From Pterobdella sp. o SKG-2022 (taxonomy: Eukaryota; Annelida; Clitellata; Hirudinida; Piscicolidae): 64,000 nucleotides of DNA. This document shows, in pieces, positions 10,810-21,290 of the stretch (position 1 is the stretch's first letter; every line of letters starts with the position of its first letter). The notes beneath the pieces were generated by a model, which was given only the letters and a program-made list of their open reading frames with translations, was not told the DNA's origin and made no database searches. A program made the position numbers and the translations under genes. The DNA lies in the NCBI GenBank assembly GCA_964035795.1, contig OZ038320.1, forward strand, positions 28,615,855 to 28,679,854, given 5' to 3'.

Positions 10810-12198
10810 TATATGTTCATGACAAGACTGAAACAATCATGAAAAAGCGTGTAAAAAAAGACAATCAAGGTGCAACGTACATTAAATATTATTCCTTCGG
10901 CTTATAAATTCAGTTTTCGTTTGAAATTTTCAGAGTTTTTTTGATTTAAGAAATAACTTGAACATGTGAGAAATTAAATGTTATATGTTAATATTTAAAA
11001 AATTTCAAAACTAATATCGCAACAAACAGAACAACATTTAAAAAGTCTCTTGAACTCAAAGATCATTTTCATCTGTCAAGACCAGCACCTTCAAGCCTTT
11101 AAACGCCTTTCACAATTGAATTGGAACTGAAGTGTTAAAACTTTTTTTTAGTCTATTTTTAGAAGATTTTAGTTTATCATTAAAAATTTTTAAAAAACAA
11201 GAAAAACTTGATATTTTTTTGTTGATGTCATTGTTTCAACCTTTACGGCTTTTCTTTCCTACACGGCAACTGATTATTTAAAGTGATGGGAGATCTTTGT
11301 TTTTTTCACATATTTAATTTGACTAAAGTTTTTTTCATTCAAATTTTATGAAAAATAACTCAAATTTTTATTTAAGTTTTAAAAAAAGTCAAATTGTTTT
11401 TAATTAAAAACGAAAGTCATTGGAAAGAAATTTTTTTTTAACTCCGATTCTTAGAGATTTTTAACATCATATTTAGTTCTATCTTACATTCATAAAAAGA
11501 CAAGAGTTGTACTTTCGGATAATCGGAGTCCAATCGTAATGTTTATCCTTAATGTTTCAGCAGACTTGAAAACTCGAGTAGAATAGAAATAATTAATTCA
11601 AACTGACTAAAATTATAAAAACTAAAAATTTTTTTAATGTAAAAACTTTTTTCATGACAAATAAGTTAAAAAAGCTTTGATTTTCATCGTGATAGGAGTC
11701 AAACATAGAGCACCTATTTGTCAAAAGCTGTCACATCTGAAAAATTTTATTCATTTGCTTTTTTTTTTCACTATTTTCACATAATTATGTTTTGTATATG
11801 AATCTTCATTTCATTCAATTATAGTTTCAATTTTCTGTCTGAATAAACTTTTTTTAAAATCATGCGTTCAAACAGTATTTTTACATTCAACTCAGTCTTA
11901 GTCGACTAATAATTTTTTAGAAATGCCATGATTTTTAAGGTCCAAGAAGATTTGTTTATTGTATAAAAAAGCTTTGGAGCTTTATTGTGTTTTTTCATGG
12001 GCAAATAAACTTTTTTTAATCTCATGTGATCAAGAATTCTTCCATAAACTAACTTTCAAACTTCATATGAGCTGTTTCCTTTGAGTTCTTAAGCTTTTTC
12101 ACTTGATTTAATATTTTCAATTTTTTAAAATTATCTGAAAATGAGATTTAGTTCTTGAAATTATTATATTTATTTGTTTTTTTTTTTACTTTCAAAGA

Positions 12199-12420
12199 GC
12201 CTAGCGCTTGTGAAACCTATCAGTTGCGCAACTGAAACACATGTGATGGGCGTCCTAATTGTCGACTTATTTGCTCAATTATTAACTTAGTTACAAAATT
12301 ACTTAGTTATCCACTTATTCATTTACTTAATTTGATTATTATTTATATCCACATTAAACAATTGTTTTAGCAATAGCTAAACAACGTCAGACCCTCAGCT
12401 TATTGGGTTGTTTTTATAAA
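12199..12420 (+). repeat. SINE-body-like repeat, copy B2
   Basis: Contains GTGAAACCTATCAGTTGCGC, CAACTGAAAC and TAATTGTCGACTTA, which line up with 29005-29125 (CAATTGCACAAACGAAAC, GGTTGACTTA) and more weakly with the segment after the tRNA-like head at 21213-21290 (GTGAAACATCTGTTAAGC, TATTAGTCGATCTAA). The interior is expanded by irregular ACTTA-type repeats. Similarity judged by eye. Confidence 0.4.
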
Positions 12421-15030
12421 AATATGATACTGTTTTTAATCATTTGAGTATTTCATAGAATATATATACAAAATATTTTACGGTATACATCAAGATTCAA
12501 TAAAAATAAAATATTAATTTAAATTTTAAACCCATAGTTCTTTTATTACTTTATGTTGCAAAAGGGTAAAATTGAACATTTAACGACAGATTTGAAATGC
12601 ATGCGGCTCAAACTTAATAAAAAATCTTATTCTTCAAAAAATCTAGATTCAGCATATAAAATCTTATAACTGAAATTAATATCTATTAATAACTTGCTTT
12701 GAAATTTGAGCTCTTTTCAAGTTGAAATATAAATATTTTGCAAGCTTGCTGTGTAAAACTACAGTCTGAAGATTTTTCTGTATAATTAATAAAAAATTTG
12801 ATAAATATTGCCCATGGTTTTTTTTCTTGTTCTGATATTGAAAAATATAATAGTTCTTTTTCATCGTTCTTTAAAGAATGAAATTGAAACTTTTGCAATA
12901 AATAGAAATAAAAGTTTCTGCAGTAAAAACAGTTTGCATTAAGATTTCAGTTGAGATAATGTTGGAAAATATTTCTAAAACCCTTTATAGTTTGAGGAAA
13001 ACGATTTTCATTTCGAAGTTAATGATTTTCACGTGAATCTTATTTTCTGTTCTTTTTAGCAACTTTATTTTTAAAAATAATTAATAAACTTTCAATTTTT
13101 CAAAACATAAAAATTATAATTAAATTTGAAAAGCTCACTAGAAAATAACCTGAATGAGTTTTAACAATGACTGCTTCGATGGTTTCATCATTCCTCCAAA
13201 GATTTATTACAAACTGAATCGATACATTTCATCTTTTCTAATCACCGATAGTTGATATAAAAACTTCAAATAAATTTAGTTTTACTTTTTTATTGAAATA
13301 AAATTTGTGGTTTTTTATGAATGAAAGTTGGAAGACTTCATAGTTGACATTTTTGATGCAAAATTTTCATGTCATTTAATTTGTTCGTTTGTGAATCCAA
13401 AAATATTCATTATTTTATGAGCTCTTCTCCAAAGGTTTCAATAGTTTTTTAAGCATTATACAAAAACAATTTTACACTTATTTATAACTGAAGAAAAATG
13501 AAGTTTAAGATTTGTTGTAAAGTTGAAAAATATTCAATAAAACTCATTCAGCTTGATCGCCGTCATCTTGAAAATTTATATCAATTCATACATTTTTCTA
13601 CACTTAAATTGTCTTGGGCCTTAAATTTAAACTGCACCAAACTTTAGGCTTGTAATTTAACAAAAAAATTTTTTGTTTTAGCCTGGAGATATCAATAGAC
13701 TCTGGTATCAAGACTATATTCTAGTATAATTGTCATTTGATTCAGTGGAGGATCATATTTGTAACAAAGTCAAGGCGAACAGCCCAAGTTTGAAAACGGA
13801 ATATGTTTTATTCAATAAATTCATGTTGTTTTTTAGCTCGAGTTGGTAGAATAAAAAAAACTTGTGCCTAACGAATGAATTATTTTATAAATTACACTAT
13901 TAGTAGTATCAATTATATAGGCTGGCTGTGTTAATGAGAATTTTACAGCAATATATTCTAATATGCTAAATGAAATTAATTTTAACAAAAGAAAAATGTA
14001 AATGTACAAGTACTAAAGTGATTTAGTTTGAAAAGACGAAAAATTTGTATTTCAAAATTGACAATAGCGGAAAAATTGATGAAGGAGGGTAACTAAACAT
14101 GAAACACGATAAAAATGCAAATATCAATGAATATAAATGTCGACAATGGAAAAGGGAGATAAAATGAAAAACTTGGGAATTGATTTATATAGGAAGAATA
14201 GAAAACTTTAAAAAAAATAGGCTACTCTTTTTCATGAACCTTTGAAAAATTCAATTGGAAATTTATTTGGATGAAATAAATTTTTTATGAATTTTTCAAA
14301 AGCTGTGATTCTAATAAAAAACTGAATTCATCAAACTTAAGTCCTAAAATCAAAAATTATGAGCACTACAAAGTATTCCTTCTAAAGTGCAAAGCTTTTA
14401 ATTCCAAATGTAATATTAAGCATGGCATACTTAATAAACTCACACTCGGGAGTGAATTTTCTTGAAAATAAGTGTTGAAAAGTTACTAAATAAATAGGAA
14501 TAAAAAGTTAGAATAGGTAAAAAGTATTTTCAAATTGAGTAATTGCATGAAAAGGTATATAAAAGGGAATAAAAATTACTTGATGGTTTACTTTGTTATG
14601 AATAGATAATAAAAAAATAATAGAAAAAGGAAAACGTTAGGCAGGTTGATTGTGTTTACTGAAACCAGTAAAAAATATTTTGGAAAGAACTAAGAAAATT
14701 CTAAGTCGGATAATGTTCTACTGTAGTTGTAATCATTAACACTCATTCTATTCGTTTTTGTTAATTTCACATGCATCATAATTCTCCCAATTTTATAATT
14801 TCAATTGCAGATAACTTGAACATAGTTTTTTTTGTTCCATCCTAATTAAATATTTTTCTATAAACGTTCGTCAAAGTGAAGTTCGGTTAATTTTGAGTTT
14901 AAATATCACAAAAGTCAAATTGAAAATTCAATAAATTAAATTAATATTGGAGATATAATCCTAGTTAATAAAAAAAATCAATTAAATTCCGATAAACATT
15001 CACCAATAATTAGTAAAACTGTTATATGAA

Positions 15031-15056
15031 GGATCTTATATGGGATCAATCGGCAC
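15031..15056. repeat. Palindromic dispersed repeat, copy 2
   Basis: GGATCTTATATGGGATCA followed by ATCGGCACA. It differs from the 4291 copy at a few positions that break the perfect palindrome. Confidence 0.4.
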
Positions 15057-16504
15057 AAATGGGTTAATTTCTTGAAAATTTAGGTTTTTCTCATTTCAAA
15101 ATTGATTTTTGTATAAAAAAGTATTTTTTAGAAATTTCGGTAGCATAACCGTATAGAGTGATAAATTCTGCTAGCGTGTTTAATTGTAGTTGAATTTTTG
15201 AAAATCCTCGTTATCAAAAAACAAGTAAAGTTGATTGCGAGTTTATTACAAAAAGTTTTCTATTCAGAAATTCGAAAAACATTAGCCAAAAAATTCAAAA
15301 CAAAGGCATTAATTATTGTGATTTTATCTCATTTTTAACAATTCAAAGCCAAAATTTTTAAAATAAAAATTTTCAAAAGTTAGAAAACTTCAAATCTTAA
15401 TGATTTGCAAATTTAATTTGAATGCAAATTATTTCAATTAGGACTTGAGCATTTAGTTTCACACCTCTCAAATTAATATAATGTTTCATTTCGTTTACGT
15501 TGACTTTTCTTGAAAACATTCATTTCATCAACTTTAGTAACTCCTGGCCTGTAGATTTTGTTCAGCATTCAGTTTTGGATAGCCAAGAATCATATAATAT
15601 TTCCCACGTGGAATAGAATTCTAATGTTTAAGCTAGTATTTTAGATTTTTCAAATCCACGCAAACTCCTTTGTGCACTAGTTCTCAGTTTTTTTTTTGAA
15701 TTTTCAAAAAATTTATAGGCACATTTGCCCATTAATAGAGAAATTTTGTAATTCTTTTGCTTAGAATCTGAGCCGTCAAAGCGTCTTCGATATTGAAAAG
15801 TTTTTTAAGAGTACATCCATTTTGACATAAAAAAGCTCATTCATTTCTATCTTTATAGCAAAAAATCTGTTTTGTTTAAATAATTTGATATTGAATGTTA
15901 AACTTCTCACGAGAAGCTTTTTGGTTTATTTTCAATATTTTCTAATAAGCTCTTGATGCATTTAATTTTCATGACTTCTTTGTGCCACTCCATCATATAT
16001 ATAAAGTCATTCACATTACCTCGCACAATAAAATTTCCCATAACTTTCACCTTGCGTAAGCATTTTTTCGTAGTTACGTGACAAATTTTTGGTCCATAAA
16101 TTAGCTAACAGCAAAACTGTTCATCAATACTGTCTTTTCATGCATTCTACAAAGATTTCTATCATCGTTTTTGTCTTTTCACTTTTTTAAAAACATTCTA
16201 GCTTTCTATCATAATCACTTCATTTTTCATATGTTTCCAAGAGATCTTCTATTTTTTTTCAAAGTTTTTCTACCACCAAATATTTTTCTTTTTTTTATAG
16301 GATTATCAATTTCAATAATTATTTCAAGTAATCATTTTTTTTCCAAAAAATCTCAAGTTTCAACGCTCTCATTATAGTTGTTCTCAGCTATGAATTAAGA
16401 TTCAAGCAAAATCCTAGCAAGGGGTCATTTATTATCTATGCATTTTTTCAAAATATTATTTGTGAAAAACTAGAAATAAAGTTGTTCAGGGTACAGATAA
16501 ATTT

Positions 16505-16625
16505 TCAAAAATTTTTGAAAATTTTTGGGAAAAGGGGATGGGCACAAGTTAGTCGGGAAAAAATTCCGCAGACATGGGCATTGTGAGAGAAAGAGCGATT
16601 TATGAACAAACTTGAATGAGTGAAT
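16505..16625 (-). mobile_element. LINE (CR1/L2-like) 3' relic
   Basis: On minus, CGCTCTTTCTCTCACAATGC and the following approximately 80 nt align with the end of the reverse-transcriptase ORFs of the LINE copies at 18.8 kb and 47.5 kb (RSFSH, then the WNSLP-like region through PSP), with about one base lost after GCCC that shifts the frame. This is a short, decayed 3' fragment of the same family. Confidence 0.65.
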
Positions 16626-18835
16626 AGACTATGTGCGCAGAGAGTTTCGATAAATGGATTCAGCTCTAAAATTATCAAATGATTTCCAAGAGAAATTTTG
16701 GTTTTGGAATTGAAATGCACCACTGTTGTTTGATAAATTAGAGTGTTGAGTTTCAGCGAAGTACTATCATCACAAAAAAAATTTTTTTTTTTTTTTAAGA
16801 AAATTAGATCAGTTCATGAAGTTATTTTATTTATCAGATTTATGCACGTTTATTTAGGGCATCTATTTAAAATATTTTCATCATTTAAATTTATTTTTTT
16901 TTTTAACTTGAAATAATTTTTTTCTTAGAACACAAAAATTTTAGAGAAATGAAACGTTAAAAACTTAAATTTTGGAACTAATATTCTGTAGATTTGATGG
17001 AAAGCAACTATAGGGGTTCGCGGCATGTTTGCAGTTTATTTCATCCATTTTTTAATTTCAAAGATGGATTGAAAATGAAAAAATTTTGAAATGTTTAATG
17101 TCTTTCAATTTTTATTTATTCACTTTAATGTCTTCTTGACCATGGGTTCAAATTTCTTTGAATTTAATGATTACTCGAGGAAGTACTGCAATGAGCTTGG
17201 AGTTTTGAAGCAATAACAAAAAATCTCAAAAATGACATAAACTGCAGTCAACTCACCGTTTCTAGCTTAGAGGCCCACTTCTTTCAAACTACATATCTCT
17301 GTCATGTCTTCTATTAACCCTTCTAGGTTTAAAATATTAATTAAGTAGACCATTAGATTGTTTGAGGTAATTTCTTTCAAACCTGGACTGTTTTATTAAA
17401 AAATATTAATCAAACTTTTAAAAAAGGATTTTATTAGCAAAAAAACCTTCAAAGTACAACAATTTGGTTATAATGACAATTTTGCACATGGGACTGAACC
17501 TAGAAGGAAAAACTAGGCTGAGGTTATTGAGGCTCTTCTTGAAGAATTAATTAAAAATTCAGCATTTGATGTGACTTTATGTAAATTATTTTGAAAGTCA
17601 TGAAGATATTGGGAGAATAGAAAAATAAAAACGAAAATTGAAAATTTTAGAATTCCGCTAACAACTTTGAAAAAAATTGAAAAATAAAAAGTCATAAATT
17701 CAAATTTTTTTTAATCATGGACTCACATTTTTTTTGATGACAAAATAGTCAAAATCATTTGGTTAATAGAATATTCATAATAGTAAAAAAATTATACTCA
17801 TGAAAAAAACCATAGTATTTTTTTTTATTTTTAAAAGAACCAAACAAATACTTCTTGCAGAAGGCTTTAACATAATGAAAATCATTTCAAACGAGAAGCA
17901 ATGGCATTTTTTTTGAAAAAAACATTTAAAACCGTTTCCTTAACATGCAGAACACAATTTGTATGAAGCATACTTCCAAAACCATCGATTTTTTAACGTC
18001 TCTTTTCACAATAGTAGTTAGATTGACTGAAGGGCAACAATATGATAAAATAATCTCATTGAATTTATCCAATGGTTAAACTTTTGAAATTAATTACTTT
18101 CAAGATTGGTATGTTCTTTAAAAAAGTCATTTCAAAGAGTAACATGAAAAAGTGTGTTTAAATCTATGAAATCACTGAAGTACATTTAGTTTCTATGCAT
18201 TTAACTTATTAATTCAATAACTTCCACTATTCAAGTCAACCCCTATTGAACATAATGAATTCCATTCATTATTTATAAAAATTTGATTTAAAATGTTTAA
18301 AAATTGAAAGAACAGATAACGATTTTATGGAAACATTTCATGTGAGAAAATTATAACATAAAGTTTGATATAAGTTCAGCATTTCATTATTTTTATACAT
18401 TCATAAAATCAACCCAGTTTTCTAAATTTCATTTATATAAGTATTATTATGGTTGCTTTTGTTTTACTTAACAGACTTTTTTTTCCATATAATCTTGGTT
18501 AACTGTTTTGTTTATTTAGTTATACGTGCATAATTTTTTTTTATTGTCATATCTAAGAAAACTTACATTGCACTAAATTGCATTTAAAGTTCAGTGGTCT
18601 AGAAACTCCTGAAGTTGATTCCACTATAATCATACTCGTTATTGATTTGATTTGATTCTATCACATTTTAACGCGTTGAAAACCTATGGTATTTATTCTT
18701 TATAAAATGTGTAAAAATCAAGGCTTTTGAACAGCTTATGTTCCAGGTTTTAAAAAAAATTAGAAATACCGATAAACCTTTCAAATTTCAAAAGTAAAAA
18801 TTGTTTTGGAGAACTTTAACATTATAAAATTATAA

Positions 18836-20281
18836 TCTAGACCCCATGCAACCATCCAATTATCGTCCAATTTCAAACCTCAGCACCATCTCAAAGATCT
18901 TAGAAAGGGTTGTTCTCAAGAGATTATCCTCTCATGTTTCTGTACTGCGTAACTTCAACCTTTTCCAGTCGGCGTATCTCTCACATCACTCAACGGAAAC
19001 TGCGCTTTTGTACATCACTGACAGCCTCCGCAATATCTGTGCTACCGGGTCTGCGGCCGTCTTAGTGTCTTTAGATATTTCAGCAGCTTTTGACACCATT
19101 AATCATCCAAATATGCTGCATATCCTTGAAGTCTACTTTCACATTTCTGGCATTGCTTTATCCTGGTTTCAGTCCTATCTTTCCGAACGCAGGCAATTTG
19201 TTAAGATAAGCTGCTCTTCTTCTACCCCTGTCTCCCTTCGTTTTGGTGTTCCTCAAGGTTCTGTTCTTGGGCCCATACTCTTTTCTCTTTATACTTCTCC
19301 TATTAGCGAGATCATACAGAAGCACGACGTTCTATATCATCAGTTTGCTGATGATATTACCCTCTTTACAGGCGCCTCCTACCTTGATCCTCATCCCAGC
19401 CTCACTAAGATATCTGAATGCATCACTGAGCTCAATCTTTGGTTTTCTAACAATCACCTCATGTTGAATCCTAACAAAAGCGAAGTGATGTTTGTCGGCA
19501 GTCCCATACTCCTTTCCAAATCCAATCTTCCCACTGAAGTAATCTTTGACGGCACTACTCTTTCCGTAACGTCCAAACTGAAGATACTAGGTGTAACTCT
19601 TGATTCTAGACTCAACTTTACACACTTTGTCTCTCAGATCATACAATCATCCAACTTTCATCTCCATGCGATCAGACAGGCACGCAAGTTCCTACCCTCT
19701 GACACTGCCGTTGCTCTGATCATCTCTTTAGTTCTTTCAAGGATTGCTTACTGTAACTCTCTTCTTTGTCGACTCCCGAACTGTCTTATTTCTAAGTTGC
19801 AATCTCTCCAAAATCGCGCTGCTAAAACCGCTCTTCAAGCCGACTACTATTCTTCATCTCACACCTGTCTCGATCGCCTCCATTGGCTGCCGGTCGTACT
19901 AAGAGCCCAGTTCAAGTTGCTATGGCTCACGGCTAACATCTTATATTTTAATCAGCCGGCTTATTTATATGACCGTCTTTCCATTAGACAGACTCCTGAG
20001 TCTCTCAGGTCTTCCAACTCTGGTTTATGCCTACATCAGCCTGTCTCTTCTAAACCTTTCTTACATCGCTCCTTCTCGCATATTGCCCCTCACTTATGGA
20101 ACTCTCTTCCACTTAATGTCCGTCTTTCACCTTCTCTTAAAATTTTTTGCAAGCGTTTAAAAACGCATCTTTATAGCCAAATTTCTTTCTCATAGCCCTT
20201 CTGATTAGAACAGCGCCTCTGCAGCAAACCTAGTTTGCAAACTGCGCGCTCTACAAATAAAAATAATAAAATAATAATAAC
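18836..20281 (+). mobile_element. 5'-truncated CR1/L2-like LINE, copy 1
   Basis: A non-LTR retrotransposon remnant that starts within the ORF2 region just before the first reverse-transcriptase block and runs through the 3' UTR (GCGCCTCTGCAGCAAACC, then GCGCGCTCTACAAATAAA) into an A/T-rich tail to 20281. The endonuclease domain is missing, as usual for 5'-truncated insertions. It is visibly richer in G+C than its surroundings, and the remaining ORF is unbroken, both of which suggest recent arrival. I could not define a target-site duplication. Confidence 0.88.
18846..20195 (+). CDS. LINE reverse transcriptase (ORF2 C-terminal part)
   Basis: A 449-codon open frame copying element RNA into DNA at the nicked target. 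It shows SNYRPISNLSTISKILERVV (residues 4 on), LDISAAFD with catalytic Asp 77, GVPQGSVLGP (134-143), FADD (167-170, catalytic aspartates, F in place of the usual Y), LNPNKSEVM, and the long C-terminal part with HWLPV and HLWNSLPLNVR. No endonuclease remains, so it cannot mobilise itself. The first ATG is incidental: in-frame codons for LDP precede it, as in intact elements. The domain arrangement fits CR1/L2-type elements; finer classification needs a tree. Confidence 0.88.
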   Translation: MQPSNYRPISNLSTISKILERVVLKRLSSHVSVLRNFNLFQSAYLSHHSTETALLYITDSLRNICATGSAAVLVSLDISAAFDTINHPNMLHILEVYFHISGIALSWFQSYLSERRQFVKISCSSSTPVSLRFGVPQGSVLGPILFSLYTSPISEIIQKHDVLYHQFADDITLFTGASYLDPHPSLTKISECITELNLWFSNNHLMLNPNKSEVMFVGSPILLSKSNLPTEVIFDGTTLSVTSKLKILGVTLDSRLNFTHFVSQIIQSSNFHLHAIRQARKFLPSDTAVALIISLVLSRIAYCNSLLCRLPNCLISKLQSLQNRAAKTALQADYYSSSHTCLDRLHWLPVVLRAQFKLLWLTANILYFNQPAYLYDRLSIRQTPESLRSSNSGLCLHQPVSSKPFLHRSFSHIAPHLWNSLPLNVRLSPSLKIFCKRLKTHLYSQISFS

Positions 20282-20619
20282 TTCCGATGAGTCTATTCAT
20301 CTTATAAAAACTATATGAATATTTTGAAGTGTATTCATCTTTGTCTTGATATATATTTATTATAATTTATTACGGAATTCTGATCGTATCTACTGGTTTT
20401 CTCATAATTAATCAATCTATATCTCGCTTGGGCTTGTTACTTTCAACCTCAATGAAATAAAACTATTCAAATTTCAGTAGTTAAAATTTTGAAATACCAA
20501 AGAAATTTTTTCAATAAACAGATAATAATATAATGAAAATATCAGTTTTTATGTTCTTCAAAGATGTCTTCAATCTTAGTTACTCAGATAATATTGACCT
20601 TTAGCATCTATTTAGCTTT

Positions 20620-20652
20620 TCAAACTGAAAAGCGGATGCACTACTACTACTA
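20620..20652 (+). mobile_element. 33-bp scrap of an RTE-like LINE 3' end
   Basis: TCAAACTGAAAAGCGGATGC followed by a CTA/ACT triplet tail matches the 3' end of the LINE relic at 30899-31390 read on minus (TCAAACTGAAGGTCGGAGGC followed by the same triplet tail), with three differences. It looks like an extreme 5' truncation. Confidence 0.5.
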
Positions 20653-21136
20653 GGTCACCTTACAATGCTCAACCTAAATCCGTAATCATATATTTATAAG
20701 TCAACTCATATAGTTGTTCGGTCAAGTTTCAGATGAGAAATCAACATCGAAGTATTTATGAAAGCTTGATGAAACTACACCAAAATGTAACGGGTTTAAA
20801 GAATAGATTTGACTTTTTTTGAAAAACATATCTGGTTTCATTCAAATTTCATAATTGGAAATACTTAATGCTGCTAAGCAAACGACTAGAAAACATATTA
20901 TTCAAATAGAATTTTTTTCGAGAAAACACCATAGAAAAAACTCTTTAAAACAAGGTATGTAATCTAAATGTCAAAGAAAAGATTCCAAAATTCCAAAATA
21001 AATTATCTTTACTTTGAGGTTTTAAATAATTTGAAGTTAGTGTACTTGATAAAAGAGTGTTTTCACTCATCAAAACTGTGAAAAAGGGTAAAAATAGTAT
21101 TAAATTAGCCTTTTACTACAATATTTCTAACAATAA

Positions 21137-21290
21137 GTCGGCCCGTATAGCTCAGTGGTAGAGCATTAGACTAATCATCTAAAATTACCGGGTTCGATCC
21201 CACGTGGCCGACATTAGGTACACAAAGAGTAGCGCCCTGTGAAACATCTGTTAAGCTAACGAAGCCCCTATACTATTAGTCGATCTAAGA
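21137..21290 (+). mobile_element. tRNA-Ile-like head with SINE body, copy B1
   Basis: The head 21137-21212 has an A-box TAGCTCAGTGGTAGAGC, the arm TTAGA-CTAATCA-TCTAA (anticodon position AAT), and a good B-box GGTTCGATCC. The acceptor and T stems do not pair fully, and the insert before the D-arm is one base too long, so a functional tRNA-Ile is unlikely. It shares the head with the SINEs at 8.2 and 30.7 kb but has a different body, which resembles the repeats at 12.2 and 29.0 kb. TAGCGCCCTGTGAAACATC recalls the LINE tail GAGCGCCTCTGAAGCAATC. Confidence 0.55.

Larger units (their letters stand above)
10810..18835. other. Intergenic, no supported gene
   Basis: About 8 kb of A+T-rich sequence. 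Contents I can support are a SINE-body-like repeat (12199-12420), a second copy of the palindromic repeat (15031-15056) and a LINE 3' relic (16505-16625). Small open frames at about 12.7, 16.2 and 17.5 kb are low-complexity and lack splice or domain support. Confidence 0.6.

Noticed and set aside
12676..12898. Two overlapping minus ORFs of 62 and 70 codons
   Set aside because: Low-complexity K/N/F-rich, overlapping in two frames, no splice or domain support.
21137..21212. Functional tRNA-Ile gene
   Set aside because: A- and B-boxes are good, but T-stem and acceptor pairing fail, there is an extra base before the D-arm, and the same head occurs on SINE copies.
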